Notes: generated by a model not told the origin, from the letters alone. A stretch of 64,000 bases of DNA from Portulaca oleracea (GCA_029582165.1 CM055871.1:7501-71500); one strand, 5' to 3'. Shown: positions 48,297 through 62,742, counted from the first letter of the stretch. A program made the numbers and translations.

Positions 48297-48990
48297 GGTT
48301 TTTATTAGTACAATTTTAGATAACCTACATGAATCATAGTTGATTAATCAATATTTATAGATTAAAGAACATGCATTAACAAATACATAATTTACTATAA
48401 TCTACTTAATATAATCAAAATAATAGGCAATCCTATATTTTTAATCACCAATTTTCTATTTCAATTTAAATTTCTAACTATTTTTGGCCATTGAGTGTTT
48501 TCTTCAAATTCAAGAGACAAAGTAGAGACAAAACATGACACATTCCAAACTTTATAAAGTAATATTCTAACCCTAAAATAATATGTTTAATCAATATTTA
48601 TATATCATTATCTGATTCAATTTGTTTGATATATTCTTATAAGTATATTTTCAAATTACCTACATGAATCAAAGTTCATTAATCAATATTTATATATCAT
48701 TATCTGATTCAATTTATTTTAATGTATTTTTATAAGTACATTTTCAGATTACCTACAGGAATCAAAGTTCATTAACCAATATTTACAGATAAAATAACAG
48801 ACATCAACAACTACATAATTGAATACAATCTGCATAATAAAAACCTCAATTTTTTTGAAAAAGATTACATATCTATATAATACAACCTTATTAGTAGATT
48901 TTCATATCACATATAAGGATGAAAGTTGATTAATTAATATTTAAAAACAGACACCAACAAATACATAAATATGTGATAGCCGCATAATCA
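48297..48990. repeat. Degenerate tandem repeat
   Basis: Units with ACCTACATGAATCA-AGTT-ATTAATCAATATTTA recur near 48320, 48658, 48751 and (decayed) 48905. The adjacent TATATATCATTATCTGATTC block recurs at 48598 and 48696. Part of the family is inverted at 37860-38330. Confidence 0.7.
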
Positions 48991-49278
48991 AAACATTTTC
49001 CACACATGACATATTACCAGACACATAATATCACAAACCCAAGTTACAACTCATATGTTTCTAGAAGAACTCAAAATACTAGCTAACAAAACATTCATGT
49101 AATCAAATGAATGCCAGATTAATAAAGACTATGAAGTCTTGAAAAGAGCCATACCTAACACAACTTCGGCAGGGTCGAAGACCATGGGCTCAAAACAATT
49201 CACCATATCCGATGCCATGAAAAAACCACTCACCATATTAACATGCAAAGTACCAAAAGATCTCCTAGACGTCTGGAT

Positions 49279-49583
49279 GACTCGCCCGAGTCGTCCTTCT
49301 GGAATCTTGGAATTTCTGCTCAAAACTTCTCTAACTCCTGACCTCCCAGACGAATGACTCAACCGCGCCAGCCTGTGACTCGCCCGAGTCGCCTGTCTGG
49401 ATGTGAATGACTTAGTTGTTTTCTTTCTCACTTCCTTTGAGCACAGTCGACCGACTCGGCCGAGTCGGCTACTGACTCGGTCGAGTCATTCCTCTGGAAC
49501 TTCCTACCCTTCTTTTCTATTTGAATTTCAAAGTTAGCTCAGCAAAGCGTCTCAGGTGTGACTGAATGTGACTTGCACGAGTC
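49279..49583. repeat. Five GACTCG-NN-CGAGTC palindromes
   Basis: GACTCGCCCGAGTC (49279, 49377), GACTCGGCCGAGTC (49453), GACTCGGTCGAGTC (49474) and GACTTGCACGAGTC (49570) are irregularly spaced, in otherwise unremarkable sequence. Confidence 0.85.
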
Positions 49584-49997
49584 AAGTTCCTGCCCAAAGA
49601 TTGAAAGAGTTAGTTTTTTTTCTCAAAATAAACTAAGTATGTAACTCTCACTTCCACTAAAATTTTCAAACTCTCAATACTCTAAAACCTCCCCGGGCAC
49701 CTTAAAACTCGAAACACTTACCTAATAATAAAAAATTCTAACTAAAAACTATCCTAACTAAAGACTTAAGCAAAATTAAAACCAAAAACACACAAAACCT
49801 AAGCAAATAGCTACCCAAAACTTTGTACAAGGAAAGAAAAGAAAGTCGGCATGCATGCCTCCCCACTCCCACACAAAAAGGTCACATTATGTCCTCATTG
49901 TGACTAAAAAGAGAGGAAAACAAGCACACCTAAGAAAAGAAATAGAAACACACCAAAAAGAAAACAAAAGAAGAAAAGAAAGATAACTCACACTATA

Positions 49998-50588
49998 TTA
50001 ACAAGAGAAAGGAACGATATTACCTGGTTGGGTACTGATTATACCCAAACAACGAAATCTCAAAATGAAATTACGAAGCACCGATGGGGCATCAACCACT
50101 CCATCCTCCCTCAAAATGCAAGGTACCATGTCGGAACCATTCAATGCCCGTAGTAACATGTCATACTCCCTTGCATGCATCTCAGAGCGGTAAACATACG
50201 AGCACAAACTCAAAACTTCGTTAGTGAATATTAATGCTTCCCACAGTTTATCAATTGCCATAGGATTATCATTAAAATACTGAAATAAATGCATGAAATT
50301 AACTTTCCTAGGCACGTCCTCTAGGTAGACACTATAAGGATCAACGAGGTAATTATATCCTCCTAAAAGACCTAAGGACTTCAAAAACTACGGCTCATAA
50401 GAAAACAATGTAGGAAAATACATCACATGAGGGGAAAAGGGAGGGGCAATTTCAATTTCACTAAAACACGACATAGTAACCTCATACTTCACCTCATCGC
50501 AATTTTCCTCAAATACATAATCCAACTCATACTCACCGCGTCCTAGGAAGGGCCATGGCCGAAAGGTTTTGGAACACGACCAATACAT
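49998..50588 (-). pseudogene. Unrecognised minus-strand ORF with one in-frame stop
   Basis: ATG at 50588 opens MYWSCSKTFRPWPFLG. A TAG (50388-50390) interrupts, then the same frame continues LKSLGLLGGYNYLVDPYSVY to a stop at 49998-50000, about 196 codons in all. No zinc, protease or polymerase motif is visible and I do not recognise the family. Its location next to LTR-like sequence on the same strand suggests a retrotransposon-derived or captured fragment. Confidence 0.4.
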
Positions 50589-50959
50589 TTTACTTGCCAG
50601 TGGGTGAAATGACAGTGACTCACACTGATTTTGTTATGATCATTGGTCTCTGTTGGGGTGGGCGAAATAGCCTAAGGTTTCTGATCTGCAATAAGAGGGG
50701 GTACCTTCAAATATGAAAAAAAAAATATTGTCTATAGAGAAGTCTTTAACGACATCTAACAGTCTTGGTTAGTCCATTTATACCTTCGTTGTCTTTTACC
50801 ATTGCTGCACTTACATTCCTACAAATATGGTTTGACTGTGAATCTTTACTTTACTCATGTGCCCAACTTCACGGCCTTACACAAATATTGTACACTTCAA
50901 TCGTTATTGCATACATGCATGAATGGGTGTTACACAGTGTACAGATAAGGGGCCTCAGC

Positions 50960-53900
50960 CCAATCAGTTCATTTGTCCCGTTGGTTGGTCACCTTATGTA
51001 ATCGATGGGCGTTAACCAATATGGACGTCGTCATGAGCGGAAGCTTACCTTCATGGATCACATGGTATTACTTATGCCAAGTTCCTTTTTCAACTCATTA
51101 TTTTTGGAAACCACATTGTTCACTGATTTTGCGTTCCTCTTGCAGCGTGATGAGATAGTTGTTGTTATGCAGGGCGATCACTTGATTACTTCATGGACAG
51201 GTCGACTTAGACTTTGACCCGTTTTCCACGTAACCGGTCTTTCCATTACATGTGCAACAACATATGAGCAGCACCTAACTGACAATTGTTGGATATTGCG
51301 CGCTATTTGCACCGGCTACATAGGTAATGGAAATCATACCGACATGTCCCTACATTCATGTCCAGTACTGCACACCATTTTAGTCCTTCATTGATGTCCT
51401 TAATAATGTCAAGCACTTCGTAGGTATACATATAGTGTTCACTAAATTATTGTATACTTTTCTCATTTTTCTTTGTGCGTTTATATATCATTGTTTTACA
51501 TCTTATCTGTTCATGAAGATGTTATTGGTGTTGTTGTCAATGCAATATTGCCTAGAGTCAGTTACAAGCGAACCTCAAACACTAATCCTAGACTCATCAG
51601 CACTGTACACTGACAATTACTACTCTGTGGCAAGCGATACCCCTTTCAATTATAGAATTGCTTAACTTATGCTTTGCCTTTGGTATAATCTCATTACTTG
51701 GAGTTGATTGGTCTGTATGTATGTGTAGGTGTAGGACCCCAGGAGAGAAGCGACCGCTCTTTCCCGCGATGCGCTACTTACGTGATCGGAAGCCGACTAA
51801 GGTTGCTTAATCCTTAAATAAGGATATTTTTATTTTCAAAATTACACCGAAATATTTTAAGAAATAATTCAAATATTGGCCCAAACACAAATCCAGGCCC
51901 ATCAGAAGGCAAACGGGCCGCCATGGACTGATAAAACCCGCGCGGGTTTTAACAGACCATGGGTCGGACCGTGCTCTTCCATGGGCCTGATAAGATGAGC
52001 TGAAACTGATAAAAAACCTGCGGGGGTTTTATCATTTTCTGACCCATTTTCTCTCGGCTTTTACCTTGGATTAGTGAGGGGAAATTATTAAACCATTTTT
52101 TAACTATTTTGGTGTAAATCCGTGCATTTAAAATAATTAAACGGATTATAAAAGAATTAAGAGTCGCCAGCCGATTTAAGAAAACCGACAAACCATAAAA
52201 AAAAATAATAAAAATAACTCCGATCTACGAAACCTGATTCTAAGTTCGGGGGTAAGGTTACGAATTCGAGAATTATAAGAAGTCTCTCGAGTTCGCATGT
52301 TAGAAAACAGGTTCTACTAAAATTGACATTAAAATGAAAAAGAGCGGGGAGAAGTTTAATTAATTTCACGAAATTATATTCTCATCATGCAATATAAAAT
52401 GAGATTTTTGATTTACAAAATGTACACAAGTAATGGAATTAAAGTACAAATTGCATGATTAAATAACAATAATAAAGAAAGCAATAAAGCAAACCTCTTT
52501 GATTTAGGAGCCCGAATGCGCCAGTTGAAATTCTTCACATTGCCTTGACCTTGGACCTTGATAGAAAGATAGAAGTGGTTTGGAAAATGGTATTAGGATG
52601 ATAATATAGATGTGTCAAAAGAGACTAGAAGAGGTTTAGAGGGTGAATATGGAAGATGGTAGTATGGAAATTATGGTGGAATAAGGGTTGTAGAAGATGA
52701 GTGTTGATAAGAATTTGGGTAGAATAGTGGTGTTAGTAGGTGGGAATGATTATGGAAGTATGAAATTTTGAAAGAAAATTTAAGTAGAGTATGAGTGTAG
52801 TGGAGGATAGTTGATGATGTGATGGTGAAAATGAAGGGGGTATTTATAGGTGAGGAGGTAGTGATTTGGAGGGAAATGGAGGGGAACATACCCCTAAGAT
52901 CATGCCCCCTATCCCATGCAAAATCAAATCCCACGCGGGTTTTAGAAGTCAAGGTCAGAAGATCAAAGCACATGGGCTAAAATCAGGGGAGGGTGATCAA
53001 GATTTTGGCGCCGAGTTTGAAACAGAAAACCAATGCGGGTTTTAAATAATCTCGCACGGATCGCTGACGTGGGTGGAACAAAACGACGCGTTTCAGGTAA
53101 TAGAAAACCCACGCGGGTTTTGTAGTCGCTGGGCCGGATCTGCTTCTGGGCCGCCTTTGGTTTCTTAAAACCCACGCGGGTTTTATCTCAACTAGTGGGC
53201 TGCTTTGAACTGCTATGCCTGCTCCACCAATCACCTGGGCCCAATGACCCATCTTGGCGTCCAACCCAACTGATTATTGGATTTTTGTCAGGTCGGGATT
53301 ATGTCGGTGCAAATCCCGGTGTCTACAGTAGGATGCATCTTTTGTTGATTACACTATGGGGAGATTTCGCAAAAATTGAGGGTAGTGTGCTCCATGAAGA
53401 TCTCAACAAAGACAACATACTACTTGCTTCCAGAGTCAGAGTTGACTCTTATTCGAGTAATGTCACATCCTATTTTCATTATGCACCCCATTCTCCTACG
53501 TAAATATTTATTAACTCAATATATCACGTGTTCACCAATTATCTTAGGATTAGCTTCGTTGAGCACTGTACCCTATAGTTCGTTGATGATTACTCCCTGC
53601 ATTCCAGAAACGGATGCCTTGGAATCATGGTATGTAATTCGTTCTTCTACTTAATTAATCATTTTTCGAAGGTTCTTCATTTTATAATTCTTACCCTCCC
53701 GCATGTTAGATCTGACTTATACATTGTCGAAAGACGCTTTAAGTGGATGTGTAATAAGCCGTTGCTCATAGCTGACATGCTAATATTTTACTCCGCTCGA
53801 AGTATTCCACTTCCGGGCTTTATACCTACGATTGATGTATGTATTTCGTCAACACCAGTTACGATCCATTATGTGGTTAACTATAAGTATACCCTCACTG

Positions 53901-54100
53901 ACAATGTACTATTTCGTGGTTTGCAGGTTAAATATTATCGTATTCTTTCACTTGCCCAAATAGATCCTATAACATATGATGCTTATAATGTGTGCAAATG
54001 TCGTGTGAGGACGTGCCAATCACTGTTAGGTGAATTACAACTAGATGCCGATGTGTTGCTCTGTAGATGTTCTGATCCCAATCTGGGCTTGAAACAGTAA
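50960..54100 (+). pseudogene. Replication protein A large-subunit-like gene fragment, split by a solo LTR
   Basis: Pieces resembling plant RPA1-type OB-folds lie in order. First is a VTLCNRWALTNM / RRHERKLTFMDH segment (50990-51070, two frames), then EDVIGVVVNAILPRV (about 51517-51561). LITLWGDFAKIEGS (about 53345-53386) and LLASRVRVDSYS (53430-53456) follow. After a GTAATG...TTAG intron come LASLSTVPYSSLM and IPETDALESW (53550-53635), then ILSLAQIDPITYDAYNVCKCRV (about 53940-54005). RPA binds single-stranded DNA in replication and repair; plants and Helitrons carry many RPA-like paralogues. Several frames shift, and the LTR (51730-53327) separates two halves of one OB-fold. Confidence 0.55.
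51730..53327 (+). mobile_element. Solo LTR with perfect 5-bp target duplication
   Basis: It starts TGTAGGACCCC, ends GTGTCTACA (TGTAG/CTACA inverted ends), and is flanked by GTAGG at 51725-51729 and 53328-53332. It is 1598 bp with no coding capacity, and contains a TATTTATAGG promoter block near 52840. It shares ordered blocks with 1-1487. Six copies of an AAACCCRCGCGGGTTT-type palindrome lie inside. Solo LTRs arise by recombination between the two LTRs of a full element. Confidence 0.93.
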
Positions 54101-55299
54101 CCCTTATGCTAACAATTCTTCCACCAGTTTTCATTGTTATCATTATTTGAAGCACACACAAAACCTATTATCCACCACAAATCTTTTTTCTACTCCATAT
54201 CTTTCTTTTGAAGATTTATCTTCATAGTTACGTTGTGAGATTGTAATGGCACCAAATCCTTCATTGTTTTTCATGAAGGCGCACTGATACTGTTGCACAC
54301 TAACAAACAACAATTGGATGCATATGCCCCACTGGTTATCATGTGACTTACAATTCTTATAAAACTTTAACACTCTTCCTTGTTAATAATTACCTAATTT
54401 GTCTAGTATTCTTTCGTACAGCCTGAATCGGATCTAACCATGGCGGCATATATAGATATCCATCAGCAACATCACAACAAGTAATGGTGGTTTATTATAT
54501 ATCCTCTATGTCCAAATGGGAGGGTTACAACTGATGTCTTATGTACTCCATTTCGGCTTATCGTCCCATGTTATGTGGATTGAGATGAAGAAATTATTCA
54601 CATGTGTAACACCTACCGGTACAAAGGGTACACATCATTGACAATTACACTTCCATATGTATAGTTTGTTTCGTAAAGTTGTACCACTACTTACAAGATC
54701 ACTTTAAATTGCAAGTCTATTTAAGAAAGCATGATGCATCATGCAACTTGCCGTGGTCAACGCTAATTAGCATTTTAGGAAATTTTCTATTTCACCAATA
54801 CATGTTATGTTGGAACAATTTATTATGATGTTTTCCACTTAACAATTTCATTAATGTATCGTTTTGTTTACTTTGTATCGACAATTACTTATCCATGACT
54901 TATTTACCCTATAAAACCACTAGTTTATTACATTACGTGTATCGCACGGATTTAGGACTAGTAATAATAATAATAATCTAACATTCTTAAAAGCACAAAA
55001 GCCGATAAAGATGGAAACCAACATTTGTGACATCCAGCCCCTTATGTACTTTTAAGGGGATTGTAGATTAAATTTTGGTGATTATAAAAGAATAATACCA
55101 AGGTGAAGGTTTGTTTTTATTCACCCCATAAACTTTAGGGTCTAAAAAATTAACATTGAAAACTAAGGTGACGGGTCCATAAAATAAATTACCCTTACTT
55201 CAGGGTCCAAAATGCAAACAACCTGGGGTTTGAGGGGGTGAGTGTGGATGCTATGGGGAGGGCGAGCGAATGGTGATGTTCTGCCAACGAGGGGAGAAG
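54101..55299. other. No gene recognised
   Basis: AT-rich; possible further decayed 3' part of the RPA-like gene up to about 54400 but nothing firm. Confidence 0.45.
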
Positions 55300-58272
55300 G
55301 TGACTTTTCGATCAAGTTTGAAACATCATATTGATGTGAAGGTGCATCTGACGAGTCACTAGACACGTTAATGAGATGTTGAACTAACCCTATACTAGGA
55401 GATCTATAAAGCCCTCATGGCAATGAACCCAAACAAGACACCCATGTCGAATGGACTAAACCCCTATTTTTTTTTCCAAAGGCACAAGGATATTGTGGAC
55501 CCTGATGTTAATAGTGGTACAAAAAAATCTTACATGGTGGGGAGATGTCGCAAGGTCTGAACCAAACACACGTCGTGCTTATCCCTAAGGTAAGTCAACC
55601 GAGAGCAGTTACCCACTTTAGATCAATAGGTCTCCGTAATGTTTTGTACAAAATAGTTACCAAAGTTATTACTTGCATACTTAAGTCGGCCCTACCTCGA
55701 ATTATTTCTGAGACATAGAGTGCCTTTACATCGCGGAGACTGATAGTCGTATATGAGATATTCCATTCAATGAATAATAAAAAAAAATGGAGAAATGGTT
55801 GAATGGCTATTAAGGTGGACATGACTCAGGCTTATGATAGACTGGAATGAAATTTTTTACATCAGATCCCGTTGAAGTTGGGGTTCGAAAATGGGTGGGT
55901 CGATGTTATTATGAGATGTGTTATGAGTGTCTCGTTTTCTTTCATGATAAACGGGAAACCTTGGGATTTTGTAATGCCTTCTCAGTGCCTTTGACAAGGA
56001 GACCCTATATTTGAAGTTATATGAGCACGCAAATGGGAAGAAAGTAAACCTCCAAAAGTCCACGATTACTTTAACCAAAGGAGTGATAAAGGAGCAACAT
56101 AGGAACATATCTTAAACTGTGGATATTAGAGAAGTTTGGCCCAGGGACAAGTATTTAGGGTTGCCAATGCATATAGGACGAGCAAGGAATAAGGTGTTCA
56201 ACCCAATCAAAGATAGAATTGCTAAGCGGTTATCGAGGTGGCTTGATAGGTTGATCTCGTGAGTAGAAAGGGAAGTGCTATTAAAGGTTGTGACCCAAGA
56301 AATACCAACCTATGCGATGAGTATCTTTAGGCTCCCCAAAGAGTTTTCTAGATTAATTCAAGCTATTATAAACTGATTTTGGTTGGGACACAATAAAGAG
56401 AAGAGGAAGATCCACTGGGTGCATGGAGAGCAACTTTGTAATAGAAAGGAGGAGGGGGATGGGGTTCAGGGACATGAATGCATTCAATGAAGCCTTGCTA
56501 GCAAAGCAGCTTTGGCGCCTTATTCATGATGATGTCATGCTAGTGACGAAAGTGCTCAAAACCCGCTATTATCTTGATGCCGATGTAATGGGGTCGAGCC
56601 ATGGAAACCAACCAAGCTTTACGTGGAAAATCATATGGGGGACGTGGGACATTATCATACAGGGGTAGCGATGGCTGATAGGAAATGGAGGCAATGTGTG
56701 GGTGTGGCGTGATAGATGGATCCCGAGGCAGACCACTTTCAAACCTCTAGGTATGTGGAATATTGGTGCGAACGCAAAGGACAATATAAGGGTTGAAGCA
56801 TGTTTGACGGCGGTCTTCTAGGTTATGAAACCTAGGTTTTTCCTTGTACTCCTATTATATATTTGGCTTCAGGTTCACCCTATTATGTATCCCAGAAAGA
56901 ATATCTCAGAGCGGTGAGACAGAGAGAAACACAACCATTGTATTGTAATCCACATATTACTAGTGTATCAATTCCGTGGTTTTTTTCCCGTTTTGGTTTT
57001 TTTTTCACGTTAAACCTCCGGTGTCAAATTTCTTATTTCTTTTCCGCTATTATTTCCTATTGTTTGTGGTTTGCTTGAGTACTCTTCGATCCTAACAGGA
57101 AGCACTTATAAAACAGATTTTCTTGCCATGCGACGCAGGGATAATCATAGAGATACCACTTTGTCATTCATGGTCGAACGCCAGACTCATTTGGCATTAT
57201 GACATTTGGGGGGGGGGGGAATTCTCTGTCAAGACAGCCTACCATATAATCAGAATGACGTAACAAAGTAGCTATGCGACCACTAGACACGACAGGCTGA
57301 AGCCTTTCTCGAGAGACTTGTACAAGCAAAGGATCTCGCCTATGATCAAAACCTTTGCATGGAGATTAGCTAAGGGAGCCTTACCGATGAGTTGAATATT
57401 AATCGCCATGTACAAGGGACGAAGATGAGTTATGCCATATATGGGGGGTGGAGGACATTGATGAACACGCGCTTGTCCAGTGTCCCATTAATACCAAAGT
57501 ATGGGCCGGAAATCAGTTCAAGCAAGACGAGTGAGAATTTGAGGCGGCGATGATGTTTGAACGTATGCTTCATGCAAAGGAGCAATTCTGTAATTGGAGC
57601 CGGAGGTTTTTGGGGAGTTCCTTGCTGTTTTGTGGGAGATATGGAACATAAGAAATAGGTTCCTACACTGGAAGAAAATTGGGAGGCTCGAGCATCTGGC
57701 AAAGCGAGCTAGGGGCGATATCTGCAGCTTTCGCAAGGCAAAAGATTAGGAACGACGACCGAGGGAGAAAACTACCAGCTACTGGAAACCCCCAAACCCA
57801 GGTATGTTGAAGTTGAATTTTGATGCAGGGAAGATGAGAAATGCAGGGCTAGGCTAGGGTTTCCTGCGACGGGACCATTGGGGAGATGTCGTTTTGTGCG
57901 CAGTCAAGTAGAGCCATGGCTTCATAAGGAAGCACAAGCGTGTCTTTTTTCCCTTTTGAAAACCCATGAGTTTGGACACACCCCTTGGTCATCCACAAGC
58001 TCAAGAATAATATCAGAGTAGATTTGTTTCTATATTTTATTTGTTCAGACATTTTGCAGACTATTCTGTCTTTTAACGTTATTAGTTGGTCTCATGTCAA
58101 TAGGGGAGCTAATATGGTAGCGCATGTCGTGACCTATATAAAAAACCTTTCTGAAATGGAGAGGGTGGGAGGTAGGGTACCTAGATCTCGTCAGTAATCT
58201 GGCAAGCAAAGCTATGTGTAGCTTCTTGAACTCTTCATTAATACAGTCTCCTTTGGCTCTCACAAAAAAAAA
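55300..58272 (+). pseudogene. 5'-truncated LINE (copy 3), ORF2 remnant
   Basis: Broken frames give reverse transcriptase (NPNKTP-NGLNPYFF, RSIGLRNVLYKIVTKVI, IKVDMTQAYDRLEW near 55805-55845, QGDPIF near 55998). These jump directly to HANGKKVNLQKS (56023), so the catalytic YADD region is deleted. KYLGLPMHIGRA, GMGFRDMNAFNEALLAKQLWR, IPLCHSW...EFSVKTAY and an RNase H-like end (57800-58190) follow. It ends in A10 (58263-58272). A separate repeat interrupts at about 56818-57097. Confidence 0.8.
56818..57097. mobile_element. Insertion in LINE copy 3, LTR-like
   Basis: LINE coding homology stops at about 56818 and resumes at about 57098 (EALIKQIFLPCDAG). The intervening 280 bp have no coding homology. 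They end GATCCTAACA and contain an R-like segment (TCTCAGAGCGGTGAGACAG, then a TGTATTGTAAT polyadenylation-like signal), resembling a copia solo LTR. No matching target duplication was found. Confidence 0.4.
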
Positions 58273-58441
58273 ATGTTCATTGTATTTAGAATTATTTTAG
58301 ACACTTTATAGGATTTTTCTAAATTAATCTTAATTTTTAATATTAAAATCCACAAATTAAAAGGGACGGGATAGAGTGCTTGCTATTGTTAAAGGCTTCC
58401 GTAAGAAGTATTGAAGGGCGAAGGCCAAGAATTAGGGTCTG

Positions 58442-58663
58442 TCAAATTTATGGGTAAAAAACAGTTGGGTAAAAGTTAAATTTAATAATTTTTGGTAATT
58501 TTAGATAACTTTTAGTAAATTTTGGTAACTTTAAGCAAATTTACGCCAATATATAAAATTAATATTTTTTTATTTTTTTAAGTTTGGTAAATTTTAGTAA
58601 ATTTTGATAAACTTAGATAAAAACTGATAAATTTTGATAAATTAGAGTTACCCAGAAATTTGA
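58442..58663. mobile_element. 222-bp MITE
   Basis: Ends TCAAATTTATGGGTAA and TTACCCAGAAATTTGA are inverted repeats with one mismatch over 16 bp. Relative at 39446-39640. It lies about 290 bp upstream of the RPL18a start codon. Confidence 0.7.
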
Positions 58664-58759
58664 TAAACCCTTAAAAAACGGAAAAAAAAAAACGGTGACA
58701 GGCAGACAGACAAATACGGAAATCGGGTCGGATAAAAACCCAAATAAGGATTTGAGAAG

Positions 58760-58868
58760 TGGTATTGGCCCGGCTAGCCATAAGGCTTTGTTACAGCAGA
58801 CTGAAATGAGTTAGGGTTTTGGGCTCTTTATTTTTAGTGTTTCCGCATTTAAGCCAACAAAAACCCTA
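58760..58868 (+). promoter_or_regulatory. RPL18a promoter motifs (telo-box and site II-like)
   Basis: TTAGGGTTT (58811-58819) is a perfect inverted telo-box, and a second forward AAACCCTA is at 58861-58868. TGGGCT (58820-58825) and TTGGCCCGG (58766-58774) resemble site II elements. This pairing is typical of plant cytosolic ribosomal protein promoters. Confidence 0.55.
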
Positions 58869-58955
58869 CTTTCCATTCGTTTTCTTCTTCTTCGTAGCCG
58901 GCATCCTTAACCAGACAGGCAGCAGAGCGAGGAGAGAGAGAGGACTCTTTCGAAA

Positions 58956-60898
<1,943 letters not shown>

Positions 60899-61610
60899 GG
60901 CAGTATCTTTGGCTGTGGAGCTGTAGGCAGAAGGTTGAAAATTTTGTCTTGGAACATATCGAATTGTTATGGTTTGTTGCTTGATAGTTGGGTGCAGACA
61001 AGAAGAGGCCTGTTTAATGTTTTGGTTTTGTTTTCTACTGGATGAAGGGATTGCTATATTATGCATTTGCTTTTGTATGTCTGTTTTGTGGTTATTCAGT
61101 ATTAGACTTGCCTTTGCCCTTCAATCTCTACTTGTTAAGACTAGGACTAACAACAGTGAGGGACTGGGGTGAGGCCTGAGGGAGGAGTTGCTCTTCCTAT
61201 ACCTTGTGCAGGGCTCCCAAACTCCTGCTTCACACTTGCTTTGTTGCTGCTGCACTGTTGTTGGACAACTTCCTCTTGTTTAATGGTTAGTCCATTTGCA
61301 CCAGCATGGGAATGGGCGAGTTGGGCTGAGGCTGAGACTGCTCTGCCGAGGATTTACAGGGGAGTGGGAGCTTTATTGTTAGAACTGGACTAGCCATTGA
61401 ATTGGTTGATCTAGTTGGTCAATGGTTCAACTGGTTGAATCTGTTTGACTGGGTTAGACCAGATGATCCCGATCACTGGTTGAACCATCAAAACTGGCAC
61501 AAACCGGTCATGAGTTTGAAAAAGCTTCTTATACTTCCAAAGTAATAGTTGAGGAGGGTTTTTCTTAGAGTGGGATTAACATGAAAGAGTTGGTTGTAGT
61601 TTTTTAGTGC
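60899..61610 (+). other. RPL18a 3' region and spacer
   Basis: 3' untranslated sequence. From 61390 it has AACTGG/ACCGGT-rich sequence (to about 61510), resembling one end of a MITE. Similar AACCGGACTGG sequence recurs at 63410-63465. Confidence 0.5.
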
Positions 61611-61614
61611 TTGT

Positions 61615-62120
61615 TAAACCTGACAATTTCCGACACGACCTGATAATTCGAGAAATTTTTGGATTTTGAATACGATTTTTTCAATTAACCTGAAATACAC
61701 CGAACCCGAAAATTAGCGGGTCAAACCCCATTCACCCGTTTGATACAAAAAATTAACTTTTTAAGTTCAACTTTATTAAAATTTGTGACTTTTCATTGGA
61801 GATTTTAACTATTAAACTAAAATCGTAACTAATTTATTTGTTATTTATCTAATTTAAGTTAAAATAGTTATAATAATCTATCGTTATTAGAAAATAATCA
61901 TATTTTATTAGTATATTGTACAAAAAGTAGTATTTAGAGATCATTTTTTAATAAGAAAAAAGCGAAAAAAGGTAAAAATCATAACTCGTTGGGCTGATCC
62001 GAAATCAAAGTACATTGCTCGTATTTACCCGAACTTGAAATACACCCGCCCATATTTACCAAAACCCGATATACGACTGAACCGAAACCCGCTCGCCCGA
62101 CCGAATTGACAGTCTAGTGC
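61615..62120. mobile_element. hAT-like MITE, degenerate
   Basis: ACCTGACAATT (near 61618) and AATTGACAGTCT (near 62104) are imperfect inverted ends. The flanks carry CGAACCCGAAAATT / ACCCGCTCGCCCGACC motifs and the middle is AT-rich. Same style as 42936-43745. Confidence 0.5.
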
Positions 62121-62378
62121 TTGTCTCCATTTATTTTATTTCAGTTAAAATATTTAAGATTAAACTATACTACTTAGGCTATATGTACGGGACGCTTCGG
62201 AACACTGTTGTAGTCAAATTGGAATTTATACATGGGTAAAAATATGTTATAGCTGCATAACTTGAAGAAATTGTCAAATTTAACTTAAAGAAACTAACGA
62301 ACCCCAAGAGGCACAAGCAGCCACCAAGCAAGTAGGAACACGAGAACAACTTGCAAATTATAAGAGCAGTGGCAGCAA
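62121..62378. other. Spacer
   Basis: No gene supported. Confidence 0.5.
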
Positions 62379-62742
62379 CATGTGATGGGAGAGGGAGGGA
62401 ATGGTGTGTCAATTTATGATTGGGTGGGTTAATGTGGTTGGACATGATTAATAACAATACGTATTGTATGCACCCGGAGCATATGCTCCAGATATTTACA
62501 AGTGAACATTCATTGTAACAAGAGTGAACAATCTAAAATCTATGGTGAATGTGGCAGGAGCATGTGATGGGAGAGGGAGGGAATGATGTGTCAATTTATG
62601 ATTGGGTGGGTTAATGTGGTTGGACATGATCAATCACAATTCATATTGTATGCACTCGGAGCATGTGCTTCAGATATTTACAAGTGAACAATCATTGTAA
62701 TAAGAGTGAACAATCTAAAATCTGTGGTGAACAATCTAATAT
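62379..62742. repeat. 182-bp tandem duplication with GGAGCA-TGCTCC palindrome
   Basis: Copies start CATGTGATGGGAGAGGGAGG at 62379 and 62561. Each contains a palindrome (GGAGCATATGCTCC at 62477, GGAGCATGTGCTTC at 62658) and GTGAACA-TCATTGTAA runs. A further palindrome GGAGCACGTGCTCC lies just outside at 62769. Confidence 0.88.

Noticed and set aside
48800..48812. Possible right boundary and target duplication (ACTAC) for the LTR at 45135
   Set aside because: Matches the left flank ACTAG at only 4 of 5 bases and falls inside a tandem repeat found elsewhere without the LTR.
49129..49431. 100-codon minus-strand frame with Arg/Ser-rich sequence
   Set aside because: Coincides with the GACTCG palindromes, which bias the composition; no motif recognised.
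61169..61393. 74-codon open frame after RPL18a, hydrophobic
   Set aside because: No ATG context or family match; lies in 3' flanking sequence and ends in MITE-like repeats.
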